Program-made: the position numbers and the translations under genes | NCBI RefSeq assembly: GCF_034424315.1 | Contig: NZ_CP139972.1 | Span: forward strand, 6,243,501 to 6,307,500 | Length of the DNA: 64,000 bases | Reading direction: 5' to 3' | DNA from: Chitinophaga sancti | GTDB lineage: Bacteria; Bacteroidota; Bacteroidia; Chitinophagales; Chitinophagaceae | Part shown: positions 15,822 to 23,986 of the stretch, piece after piece | Layout of the letters: each line of letters begins with the position of its first letter | Numbering within the stretch: the first letter of the stretch is position 1 | The notes under the pieces: generated by a model | Databases searched by the model: none | What the model saw: only the letters and a program-made list of their open reading frames with translations | What the model was told of the DNA's origin: nothing

Positions 15822-16607
15822 CTAAAGCGCTGTAAAAGTGAATGAATGAACAATTAACTCCACCTCCTTTGCATTTGAAGGCGCATTACCATTAAACAAC
15901 CACAAATTCATGTGCACCGGCATCGCCACCGTACTCACATTATACCCTGAAGGCGTTGTCCATGGGAAAAATGCATTCGCAGCTGCCTGCGTATGTCCAT
16001 GGAACCCGGAAAATGACACACTACTGCTATTCCGTATAAACCTATAGGTAGTATAACTACCATTCAACTTCAGCTCCGCAGTGTAATTCGCATTCCCGCT
16101 CCCTGTCTGGGGATACACGGTATAGTTGTAATTAGGCCATGCATTATTCCCCCAGCGGGCGAACTCGATATCCATTTCATGGTGCCCGTCATCTCCTGAT
16201 TTGTAATTAAACAGGCCGAAAACAATATTCCTGTCCAGTGAATCAACCCTGCCTTCTACCTGCCATACATAGGTGCCATAGCCAAATGATTGATTAGTAT
16301 ACACTTCTGCACACAGCCACCTGCCCGTGGCAGCATCTTTCCTGATCTTAAGATGCAGGAAGCCATTGGCGTCTACCCATACATTGCTGGAACTATTACT
16401 CCAGTAATTAGGGCCCGGGCCGGAAGTGCCGGTTTCGTTGCGTACCGTCCAGTTATACCCGCTAAATGAAATTGTGGATGCCGCTGCGCTCACTTTGGCG
16501 CCAACAGCCATTTCCGTGGCAGGGGTCGCTGCTTGTTGCGTGGATTCTTTCTTACAGCTGCCAAAAGCAATGAAAGCTAGGGCCAGCGTCATGAATGTGT
16601 TTTTCAT
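15822..16607 (-). CDS. GH16-like glycoside hydrolase lipoprotein
   Basis: The 261-residue product has a lipobox (AFIAFGSC, lipid cysteine 18) and a concanavalin-like fold. Residues 144-148 read EMDIE in the context HHEMDIEFARWG, which is the ExDxE active-site motif of GH16: nucleophile E144, helper D146, acid/base E148. Surrounding phrases (GYGTYVWQVEGRVDS, NYTVYPQ, TTYRFIRNSSSVSF) fit a laminarinase/lichenase-like jelly roll. It probably cleaves beta-1,3 or mixed-linkage glucans at the cell surface, but substrate preference cannot be read. It is not part of a SusC/SusD locus here. Confidence 0.82.
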   Translation of the reverse strand: MKNTFMTLALAFIAFGSCKKESTQQAATPATEMAVGAKVSAAASTISFSGYNWTVRNETGTSGPGPNYWSNSSSNVWVDANGFLHLKIRKDAATGRWLCAEVYTNQSFGYGTYVWQVEGRVDSLDRNIVFGLFNYKSGDDGHHEMDIEFARWGNNAWPNYNYTVYPQTGSGNANYTAELKLNGSYTTYRFIRNSSSVSFSGFHGHTQAAANAFFPWTTPSGYNVSTVAMPVHMNLWLFNGNAPSNAKEVELIVHSFTFTAL

Positions 16608-16774
16608 GATGGTTTATTTTGATGAGGAAAAGAGGTTTTTTTAATATGGTCTATATAATGACATCGCAGAAATGTGTTACTTTGATGCGAAATCAAAAAA
16701 AACCGGGAACCTCCGGTTCTTAAAATCCCTATCCTCATCCATTTTAAGTTTACATCCCCTGGCTGACAAAATAC

Positions 16775-18061
16775 ATGAAGAAAAAGCAACTATACCTGCT
16801 TTTGGCAGGGTTATTTATGTTCAGGCTAATCTATGGCCTATGTGCGGAATTTTGGTTTGCAGATGAATTGCAGATCTACCTGATTGGGTTGAAGTCATAT
16901 ACTACGGGTACCTGGCCTTTTTATGGCCCCGATGTAGTCTATACTCATACACAGATCCCTGGTGCTCTACAGGGGCTGCTGGTAGCACTTCCTTTTTATC
17001 TCTGGAAATTGCCGGAACTTCCCACCTTTATTTTAAATGTCCTGTCCTTCAGCAGTCTCTGCATGCTGGCCTGGTATATTACCCGAAGGGTGAAAGGCGT
17101 GCCGGACTGGCTCGTATGGATCCTGTGTATGACCACCCCCTGGACCTTGTATTATAGTACCCGGGTTGTCAACCCATCCTATGTACTGGTCTTTTCCATT
17201 CCGTTTTTCATCGCTGTACTGGAATTACTGCCCATCTATACTGAAAAACTTATCAAGCCGGGGCTTGCTTATTTCATCATGGGCATCACCACTACCTTCA
17301 TAATGCAGTTGCACATGTCATGGGTGCTGATGATGCCATTTACCCTGGTGGCCATGGCTTTTTCCATAAAGACAGCCAATAAAAAGGTCATCCTTTGCTA
17401 TATCCTGGGTGGATTGCTGGGATTAGCCACCCTGATACCTACCTGGTTACATCCGGACCCAATGGCCGGTAAGGTAGGAGAGAACATCGTATTCAACTGG
17501 AGTAATTTCGGCAACATCGTCACGATCTTATTGCGTTACCTGTCATTTGCCACCTACGAAGTGCCTTATGTATTAGGGGATTCTACAGACAAGGATATCA
17601 TTATGCACACCCAATACTGGATGATTCCATTTATCGTGTTCTTGTTGGTGATAGGCTTCCTGCAGGTGGGCTTGTTAATTATCGGGTTCTTTATCAAAAC
17701 GCAGCATGAGCAGTGGAAAAAAATGCGCTGGCTGAATATCGCCGCATATGCCTTACTGTTTTTTAGCTTTTTCTTTTCTATCAAAGGACCCTCTTCACAT
17801 ACCTTCTATTTGTTGTTGCCACTGCCCATGATCTACAGCTTTTATTGTTATGAATGGCTGATCTCAAAAAAGGCAGTGGCGCTGAAAGTCTTAAAAGTAG
17901 TGGTCTGCTGTGGTTTCTTCTTTCATATAGGGCTGGGCATTTACAATTACCAGCACAAATCTATTTACAAAGACAGACCTAAGGTCACCGAAGCGCTGAA
18001 TAAGATGGATTACCGTGCATTAGGTGAGCGGCGCTCCGATCAGTTAGGCTACGGCTATTAG
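16775..18061 (+). CDS. GT-C-type polytopic membrane glycosyltransferase-like protein
   Basis: A 428-residue membrane protein with about ten hydrophobic segments. The first periplasmic loop carries FWFADELQIYLIGLKSY followed by GPDVVYTHTQIPG, the acidic DE-type motif seen in GT39/ArnT-like transferases that use polyprenyl-phosphate sugars. Members without a soluble C-terminal domain are usually annotated as hypothetical or glycosyltransferase family 39. Start: MKKKQLYLLL at 16775. It is convergent with the ClC gene, with only 18 bp between stops. Family-level call; sugar donor and acceptor unknown. Confidence 0.68.
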   Translation: MKKKQLYLLLAGLFMFRLIYGLCAEFWFADELQIYLIGLKSYTTGTWPFYGPDVVYTHTQIPGALQGLLVALPFYLWKLPELPTFILNVLSFSSLCMLAWYITRRVKGVPDWLVWILCMTTPWTLYYSTRVVNPSYVLVFSIPFFIAVLELLPIYTEKLIKPGLAYFIMGITTTFIMQLHMSWVLMMPFTLVAMAFSIKTANKKVILCYILGGLLGLATLIPTWLHPDPMAGKVGENIVFNWSNFGNIVTILLRYLSFATYEVPYVLGDSTDKDIIMHTQYWMIPFIVFLLVIGFLQVGLLIIGFFIKTQHEQWKKMRWLNIAAYALLFFSFFFSIKGPSSHTFYLLLPLPMIYSFYCYEWLISKKAVALKVLKVVVCCGFFFHIGLGIYNYQHKSIYKDRPKVTEALNKMDYRALGERRSDQLGYGY

Positions 18062-18079
18062 GGCAAGATTATCATCGCG

Positions 18080-19336
18080 CTAATGATGATCTTTATAGCT
18101 ATACACCGTGTACGGATATATTTTCCCGGCAGTATAACGGGCTACCAGGCTGGCTACCAGGATTGGAACAGTCAGTATGAAACTGCCTGATAAACGTACT
18201 GCCAGGGAAGATGAAGTCAGTGGTGCATGAATAGCGCCACTTAACATGGCCGCAATACCCAGGATAATAAAGTTACTTACGATCAGTTGCGTGTGGAAAA
18301 ACTGGTTACATGTCAATGCTACCAGTAACCCCAGCAAAGCACCTACTACAATGCTGGGTGCAAATACACCCCCATCACCACCTGCCCCCAGCGTCACTGA
18401 TGAAATAACCGGCTTTAGTAACACAATTCCCAGGATGGTGAATGCAAATGTAAAGGAGAGAGGGGTATGACTGGCATGATCAATCATATCTTTTACACCA
18501 CTATAGCTATCTCCAAACAGGTGAGGAAGGATGAAAATACCTATACCTATGATCGCTGCTCCCAGCCCGATACGCATATATTCATTCTTCATGATACCAA
18601 AGCGATGTTTGATACCAATCACCGTCTTTGTAAAGAACACCGAAATCATACCCGCAATCACACTCATACCGATCATATAGGGTACCGCCTGCCATTTCCA
18701 GGGAAATGCATTCAGTCCGAATAATACATGCTCATGGAATAAAAGTAACCAGGCCCAACCTATGACAACAGCAATGCCGGTACTGATCAGGATGGTCTTA
18801 GTCACCTTTTTTGCAATCACTTCCAGCGCAAATAATAAACCTACAAATGGACTGCCGAACAATGCTGTTAACCCAGCGGCTACACCTGCACAAATCAGTT
18901 CTGTTTTAAACCGGTTAGCAATGCCGGCTTTTTGCCTGGTCACAGCACCAATCGTAGCAGTTGATACCACTGTGGATACTTCCACACCGGTAGAGCCGCC
19001 AAAGATGACAGTCAGGAAGCCATTGATGAAGTGAGAAGGGATCTTATATGCAGGGAGTTCATTGCGGCGGGTATCCAAAGTGAGGTAGATTTCTTTAATA
19101 CCCTTATTGGGCTTCTTTCGGAAAGCATACTTGCGTAATACATGAATTAACACCAGGCCGATCAGCGGAAAAACAATAAATAAGAAGGAGTAAGGTCTGA
19201 TCGATTCAAAGAAATGGTCTTCGTAATACTCGGTAATATGTTTCAAAACACTGGCCAGGATGGCCGACAGTAAACCTGCAAAACACGAGGCAATTACCAA
19301 TTTGTAGTAATTGACCCTAATAATCTTATCGCGCAT
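18080..19336 (-). CDS. ClC-family chloride channel or transporter
   Basis: A 418-residue protein with about ten membrane helices and the ClC landmarks in order: GGSTGVEVSTV (position of the GREGP-type loop), GSPFVGLLFALEV at about 160, and GAGGDGGVFAPSIVVGALLG at about 320, corresponding to the GxFxP anion-pathway loop. There are no C-terminal CBS domains, so it is the short bacterial form. The residue following GST-G is V-E rather than the usual P-gating order, which makes it hard to say whether it is a channel or an H+/Cl- exchanger. It starts at MRDKIIRVNYYK. Confidence 0.9.
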   Translation of the reverse strand: MRDKIIRVNYYKLVIASCFAGLLSAILASVLKHITEYYEDHFFESIRPYSFLFIVFPLIGLVLIHVLRKYAFRKKPNKGIKEIYLTLDTRRNELPAYKIPSHFINGFLTVIFGGSTGVEVSTVVSTATIGAVTRQKAGIANRFKTELICAGVAAGLTALFGSPFVGLLFALEVIAKKVTKTILISTGIAVVIGWAWLLLFHEHVLFGLNAFPWKWQAVPYMIGMSVIAGMISVFFTKTVIGIKHRFGIMKNEYMRIGLGAAIIGIGIFILPHLFGDSYSGVKDMIDHASHTPLSFTFAFTILGIVLLKPVISSVTLGAGGDGGVFAPSIVVGALLGLLVALTCNQFFHTQLIVSNFIILGIAAMLSGAIHAPLTSSSLAVRLSGSFILTVPILVASLVARYTAGKIYPYTVYSYKDHH

Positions 19337-19455
19337 GAAATTTGATCTTTAAGTCCTAATTGGCGAGGCAAAGTTAGGACATAATGACCTGTTGACGATA
19401 GAATATTTTATTTATTATTGATAATCAGTTTAATACGAGAAGGGTGAAAATAAGA

Positions 19456-19528
19456 GGACTGCCTTAAAAGTAATATGAAAACTTCGGTAAACGATCCCCG
19501 AAGCCTTCATATTACTTTTAAGACAGCC
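19456..19528. repeat. Long imperfect stem-loop downstream of the dienelactone hydrolase gene
   Basis: The arms CTTAAAAGTAATATGAA and TTCATATTACTTTTAAG pair perfectly, extended outward by GGACTGC against ACAGCC with mismatches and inward by ACTTCGG against CCGAAGC. On the minus strand it starts 9 bp after the hydrolase stop and is followed by a T-rich stretch, so a terminator role fits best. Confidence 0.7.
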
Positions 19529-19536
19529 GCTTTCAA

Positions 19537-20379
19537 TTATTTTAATTCAGCACCCAAAAATGCCTTCATATCATTCCAGCTGGCAGTATCAGCCGCCGCA
19601 TTATATTCAATAGGCATATTGAATTTCTTGCCGGTTGCTGTCGCAGCAGGATTCGTAAATGCATGGGTGGCATTTGGATATTCCTTGAACACATATTTCA
19701 CTCCCGCAGCATCCATTTGCTTTTTGAATGTAGCTACTTCTTCAGGAGATACAAACTTATCAGCCGCACCATGACAGATCAGGGCCGCTGCTGTGAACAG
19801 ATCTTTTGAAACAGGCAGTGAGGTAGCCAGCCCTCCATGGAAACTAGCCACCCCTTTCAGTGGCATCCCCAGGCGCGCCGCATTCAGTACGCAGGTACCA
19901 CCAAAGCAGAAGCCGATAGCAGCTACCTTTGAAGTATCCGCCTGAGCATAAGTCTTTGCTTTCGCTACAGCAGCAGCGATACGCTCATAAGCCATTTTAG
20001 GATTCTTATAGAAAGGAGTCGCCCATGCCTGGGCAGAATCCGGATTGTCAGCCAGTTTACCATTGCCATACATGTCCAGACCTACCGCAAAATAACCCAG
20101 TTCTGCCAGGCGCTGTGCCACCGTCTTTACATGGGTATCCAGGCCCCACCATTCCGGTACGATCACGATCACGGGTTTCTTTGTAGCTGTATCATCATTG
20201 AAAGCGACAACGCTGTTCAGCGGAACACCATTTGATTCGATAGTAACATCCGTAACCTGCACAGTAGGTGTCTTTGTGCTGTCTTTGTTTTCAGTATTCG
20301 TCGACGCGCCATTATTACATGCGGTCATCAAGAGCGCGGCTGCTGGTATCGCAAGCAGAGTTCCGAGTGTGAATTTCAT
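19537..20379 (-). CDS. Dienelactone hydrolase family lipoprotein
   Basis: A 280-residue alpha/beta hydrolase with a lipobox (LLMTAC, lipid cysteine 21). The catalytic triad is C158 in GFCFGGTC, D207 in CHGAADKFV and H239 in NATHAFTNP, as in carboxymethylenebutenolidase-type enzymes, with a conserved E in VIVPEWWGL. The family hydrolyses lactones or esters; here export and lipidation suggest action at the envelope rather than in aromatic catabolism. It is divergent from a MarR gene 102 bp away, whose operator-like palindrome may also affect this gene. Confidence 0.88.
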   Translation of the reverse strand: MKFTLGTLLAIPAAALLMTACNNGASTNTENKDSTKTPTVQVTDVTIESNGVPLNSVVAFNDDTATKKPVIVIVPEWWGLDTHVKTVAQRLAELGYFAVGLDMYGNGKLADNPDSAQAWATPFYKNPKMAYERIAAAVAKAKTYAQADTSKVAAIGFCFGGTCVLNAARLGMPLKGVASFHGGLATSLPVSKDLFTAAALICHGAADKFVSPEEVATFKKQMDAAGVKYVFKEYPNATHAFTNPAATATGKKFNMPIEYNAAADTASWNDMKAFLGAELK

Positions 20380-20428
20380 CTGATAGTATTTGAAGTGAGT
20401 AATTGGATTTGCAAGGTAGGGAATTCTC

Positions 20429-20468
20429 CTTGTTTATTTGGAAGTACCAAAGTAACTTTGCAAAGTTA
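20429..20468 (+). promoter_or_regulatory. Promoter with overlapping palindromic operator for the MarR gene
   Basis: TAACTTTG at 20453-20460 matches the -7 consensus TAnnTTTG, with TTGT about 20 bp upstream at 20429 as a -33 element. The -7 lies in the left half of a perfect 16-nt palindrome, TAACTTTGCAAAGTTA (20453-20468). A MarR dimer bound here would block RNA polymerase. Confidence 0.65.
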
Positions 20469-20481
20469 ATTTAATAGGCAT

Positions 20482-20916
20482 ATGTTTAATAATCAGGACG
20501 AAGAAATTGCTTACGGGATCCGCAATCTGGTAACTATCATGAACAAACGTCTGCGTAAGCAGGTAAGCAATCCTGAACAATTATCCATCGCTGAATTCAA
20601 TGTGCTGAGCATCCTCATGGTCCAGAAAGAAGCGTTTCCTTCTGAACTGAGTGCCCAGCTAAGCATCTCCTCTCAATTCATGTCGCAGGTACTGAACAGG
20701 ATGGAGGGACTTAAATATATCTCCAGGAAAAGTGCTCCTGCTGATGGCCGCAAAACTGTGGTTACACTCACCAAACAAGGCAAACAAAAAGTAGAACTAT
20801 CCCGCAGGGAAAGAGAAGAATGGCTGGCGCTCATGGTATCAGAGAAATATACACAGGAAGAAAAGGAGGTGATTAAGAAAGCATTGGACCTGCTTTCTGT
20901 ATTGACAGAATTATGA
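20482..20916 (+). CDS. MarR-family transcriptional regulator
   Basis: A 144-residue winged-helix protein. The DNA-binding core spans about residues 38-105: LSIAEFNVLSILM, SELSAQLSISSQFMSQVLNRMEGL as the helix-turn-helix, and the wing SRKSAPADGRKTVVTLT with the conserved DGR. Terminal helices would form the dimer. MarR proteins usually repress themselves and a divergent neighbour and are relieved by small phenolic or oxidative signals. The divergent neighbour is the dienelactone hydrolase gene. The palindrome 13 bp upstream of the ATG supports autoregulation. Confidence 0.92.
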   Translation: MFNNQDEEIAYGIRNLVTIMNKRLRKQVSNPEQLSIAEFNVLSILMVQKEAFPSELSAQLSISSQFMSQVLNRMEGLKYISRKSAPADGRKTVVTLTKQGKQKVELSRREREEWLALMVSEKYTQEEKEVIKKALDLLSVLTEL

Positions 20917-20977
20917 TTACTAAAAATATAGCTGCAAAACCATTCGTTTGATGGTGCCGCTGGTATTGGGAAATATG

Positions 20978-21853
20978 TTATAATGATGCAGTGATGCAGC
21001 TGGCAGTATTGTCGGCCACATGCTGCTGACTGGGTGGAAAGTATTTTTTAATCATTTTGGATAGATGGCTGGCATCTGTAAAACCCAGTTCCCAGGCTAT
21101 TTCATTCATAGACTTTCCTGAATTTTGTATACGGCTATAGGCCACATTCACACGGGATTTGAGAATATACTCCTTGAGGCTTTCTCCCGTTTTCTTCTTG
21201 AAATATTCACTGACATAATTGGCAGAAAGATTGAATTCACTAGCCTCACTAGCCAGTGCATCTACCCGCAATTTATCGTTGTCAAACAGGTTGTATTGAA
21301 TATACTGTAGCATATCGCCGGCTGCTTTGTCAGGCACCGGGTTATTTTCTCTGAATGTATTTTCGAAATTACGTACCAGTATGTTTAAGAGTGCAAACAT
21401 ATTGCCCCTGATAATACTGTCTGATTGTTCCTGTTTATTGTTGTACTCATGTTCAATGCCTTTGATCAGGTTTATCAGCAGGGCTTTATCGCTGGCATTG
21501 TGAATAATATCACCCGGCTGACGATTGTAAGTGCTGATGATGTAATGCAGGTTATTAAACCAGTTGGAATAATCCATCTGCTGGTGCGTATCCTTTTGAA
21601 AAAAGAGTGCATTGAACTGGATGAATACAAAGCGCGTAGGAGCATGAATCTGAAAAGAGTGACAGTCAAACGGAGGTAATAAAAAGATGTTATCCGCCGC
21701 ATAGGCAATGTTATGATCATTGATACACTGTCTGCCACTTCCCTTCTCAATATATACCAGTTCAAAGAAATTGTGCTTATGCGGACGACGGCTCCATGCC
21801 TCAAGCTCTTCGACACTTACTGTAAATGGATGTATGGTATTTTCTATTAACAT
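20978..21853 (-). CDS. AraC-family transcriptional regulator
   Basis: I place the start at the ATG at 21853 (MLIENTIHPFTVSVEELE) because the upstream extension would cross the divergent promoter region. The resulting 291-residue protein has an N-terminal cupin-like sensor (RRPHKHNFFELVYIEKGSG, then FLLPPFDCHSFQI) and a C-terminal double HTH domain: FNLSANYVSEYFKKKTGESLKEYILKSRV and MNEIAWELGFTDASHLSKMIKKYF. It is divergent from two quinone oxidoreductase genes, the usual arrangement for a local activator. Ligand unknown. Confidence 0.9.
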   Translation of the reverse strand: MLIENTIHPFTVSVEELEAWSRRPHKHNFFELVYIEKGSGRQCINDHNIAYAADNIFLLPPFDCHSFQIHAPTRFVFIQFNALFFQKDTHQQMDYSNWFNNLHYIISTYNRQPGDIIHNASDKALLINLIKGIEHEYNNKQEQSDSIIRGNMFALLNILVRNFENTFRENNPVPDKAAGDMLQYIQYNLFDNDKLRVDALASEASEFNLSANYVSEYFKKKTGESLKEYILKSRVNVAYSRIQNSGKSMNEIAWELGFTDASHLSKMIKKYFPPSQQHVADNTASCITASL

Positions 21854-21884
21854 AACCTCAAAACATACTTTTAATACCTTGAAT

Positions 21885-21930
21885 TTTACAATGCCCGCCC
21901 TTTCGCTTCGCGGCATCTTTGCATTGTAAA
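21885..21930. promoter_or_regulatory. Inverted repeat in the AraC / oxidoreductase divergent promoter
   Basis: TTTACAATGC (21885-21894) and GCATTGTAAA (21921-21930) are perfect 10-bp inverted arms 26 bp apart, in the 97 bp between the two divergent starts. Spaced half-sites of this kind are candidate regulator sites. Confidence 0.5.
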
Positions 21931-21950
21931 TTAATCCAAAACACAGAATA

Positions 21951-22892
21951 ATGAAAGCGATCATAATTAACAGCTTTAATGAACTTGACAAATTAACCTA
22001 TGTAGAGGTGCCGGTTCCCGGCATTAAAGCAGACGAGGTATTGATACAGGTAAGAGCCCTGAGTGTGAATCCTGTTGATGTACAAACGCACAGAGGCACT
22101 GGTGTATCCCGCTGGCTGAAAGACGAATTACCGGTAATACTGGGTTGGGATATCAGTGGGGTAATCAGCGCTGTGGGAGATCATGTAACGGAATTTAAGG
22201 TTGGTGATGAAGTATTTGGAATGGTGAATTTTCCCGGTCATGGTAAAGCGTATGCTGAATACGTAGCGGCACCAGCTGCCCACCTGGCCCTGAAGCCGGC
22301 AAATGTTACCCACGAAGCAGCCGCAGCTACTACCCTGGCTGCGCTCACCGCTTACCAGGTTCTACTACAGCAGGGCAAACTGAATAAAGGCCAGAAAGTA
22401 CTGATCACCGCTGCCGCTGGTGGGGTAGGGCACTTTGCTGTGCAGATAGCTAAACAACTGGGTGCATATGTGATCGGTACCTCTTCCGCTGCCAATAAAG
22501 ATTACATCCTCAGTATTGGTGCTGATGAGCACATTGATTACAAAACACAGCAGGAAACCGAAATCGTCAGAGATGCAGACCTGGTGATGGATAACGTACG
22601 CAGCCAGGATTTTGCTTCTACTATCAGCACCCTGAAGAAGGGCGGTACTTATATCAAAATCCCGAATGCAGTACCTGAAGCAATGCAGGAACTAGCCAAA
22701 GGAAAAGACGTCAATGCTTTCTTCTATCTCGTACAGTCCAGCGGGGCTGACATGAAGGTACTGGCTGAATGGCTGGGCAAAGGTATCCTGCAACCAAACC
22801 TGAATGTATATGACTTCTCCCAGATTGAACTGGCTCACCAGCTACAGCTGGAAGGCAGAACCCGTGGGAAAATCGTATTGTCAATTAAATAG
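21951..22892 (+). CDS. NADP-dependent quinone oxidoreductase (zinc-free MDR family)
   Basis: A 313-residue medium-chain dehydrogenase/reductase. The GroES-like N-terminal half has VNPVDVQTHRG and LGWDISGVISAVGDHV, lacking the catalytic zinc ligands of alcohol dehydrogenases. The Rossmann fold shows VLITAAAGGVGHFAVQIAKQLGA at about 145-167. Such enzymes reduce quinones or enals with NADPH. It is divergent from the AraC regulator and 62 bp upstream of a second MDR gene, suggesting a small detoxification unit controlled by that regulator (inference). Confidence 0.9.
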   Translation: MKAIIINSFNELDKLTYVEVPVPGIKADEVLIQVRALSVNPVDVQTHRGTGVSRWLKDELPVILGWDISGVISAVGDHVTEFKVGDEVFGMVNFPGHGKAYAEYVAAPAAHLALKPANVTHEAAAATTLAALTAYQVLLQQGKLNKGQKVLITAAAGGVGHFAVQIAKQLGAYVIGTSSAANKDYILSIGADEHIDYKTQQETEIVRDADLVMDNVRSQDFASTISTLKKGGTYIKIPNAVPEAMQELAKGKDVNAFFYLVQSSGADMKVLAEWLGKGILQPNLNVYDFSQIELAHQLQLEGRTRGKIVLSIK

Positions 22893-22954
22893 AGAACTGT
22901 TCACCGTCATTGAATGGTCAATCCGCATTTCATATTTTGTAAAAAAGGATTATT

Positions 22955-23941
22955 ATGACGGAACCATTCAAAGCAGTACAGGTGATAGAAGCCGACGGGA
23001 AATTTGTTTTATCTATTGTTGATAAACTCATAGACAACCTGCCTCCGGGCGATGTCATCATTAAGGTACATTATTCCTCTCTCAACTATAAAGATGCCTT
23101 ATCCGCAACGGGCAATAAAGGCGTAACCAGGCAATATCCACATACACCCGGTATAGATGCTGCCGGCGAAGTAGTGTCCTCTACTGACGATAACTGGAAA
23201 CCCGGCGACCAGGTAATTGTAACCGGCTTCGACTTTGGCATGAATACCAGCGGAGGCTTCCAGGAGTACATCCGTGTACCGGCCAAATGGTTGGTGCGCC
23301 TGCCACAGGGCCTCTCACTCAGGGAGAGCATGATCTATGGCACGGCAGGGTTTACCGCCGCGTTGTCTGTACAGGCATTGCTGAAAACAGGGGTTCAACC
23401 TGCGGATGGCAAGATTGTGGTAACGGGTGCCAGTGGTGGCGTGGGTTCTATTGCAGTAGCTATCCTGAGTAAGTTGGGCTACCAGGTAACAGCAGTGAGC
23501 AGCAAGCAGGCGGAGTTCCTGCAATCACTGGGTGCGGTGGAAGTATTGCCACGTGCCGAGATGGATGATGCCAGTGGCAGGGTGATGCTGAAACCAAGAT
23601 TTGCAGGTGGTATTGATACTGTAGGTGGCAACGTGCTGGCTACCGTGGTGAAGAGTTTGCAATATGGCGCGGCAGTAACTGCCTGTGGCATGGTGAATGG
23701 CGGCCCACTGCCTTTGACCGTATTCCCCTTTATCCTGAAAGGGATACAATTGCTGGGTATTGATTCTGTTGAATATCCATTAGGGAAAAGAGCTGCAGTG
23801 TGGGAAGCTATGGCGACTACCTGGAAGCCTGCGCAGCTAACACAACTGGCGAATGAAATTCCGCTGGAGAAATTAGGAGAGAGCATCAACCAGATATTAG
23901 CAGGAAAGGTACAGGGAAGAACCCTGGTAAGGCTTGCATAA
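22955..23941 (+). CDS. YhdH/YhfP-type quinone oxidoreductase (acrylyl-CoA reductase-like)
   Basis: A 328-residue MDR protein of the YhdH/AcuI group: YSSLNYKDALSATGNKGVTRQYPHTPGIDAAGEV in its N-terminal half is the group's signature region, followed by GTAGFTAALSVQALL and the nucleotide loop VTGASGGVGSIAVAILSKLGY at about 151-171. Relatives reduce acryloyl-CoA or small quinones with NADPH. It shares little sequence with the preceding MDR gene beyond the fold. It is likely co-transcribed with that gene and ends at a strong terminator. Confidence 0.9.
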   Translation: MTEPFKAVQVIEADGKFVLSIVDKLIDNLPPGDVIIKVHYSSLNYKDALSATGNKGVTRQYPHTPGIDAAGEVVSSTDDNWKPGDQVIVTGFDFGMNTSGGFQEYIRVPAKWLVRLPQGLSLRESMIYGTAGFTAALSVQALLKTGVQPADGKIVVTGASGGVGSIAVAILSKLGYQVTAVSSKQAEFLQSLGAVEVLPRAEMDDASGRVMLKPRFAGGIDTVGGNVLATVVKSLQYGAAVTACGMVNGGPLPLTVFPFILKGIQLLGIDSVEYPLGKRAAVWEAMATTWKPAQLTQLANEIPLEKLGESINQILAGKVQGRTLVRLA

Positions 23942-23949
23942 CATATAGA

Positions 23950-23986
23950 GAGCTTCTGCCGGTAAAGGCAGAAGCTCCTTTTTTTT
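23950..23986. terminator. Strong terminator between convergent genes
   Basis: GAGCTTCTGCC pairs with GGCAGAAGCTC around a 6-nt loop, followed by CTTTTTTTT on the plus strand. It ends the oxidoreductase pair and touches the stop codon of the convergent GH9 gene. Confidence 0.88.
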
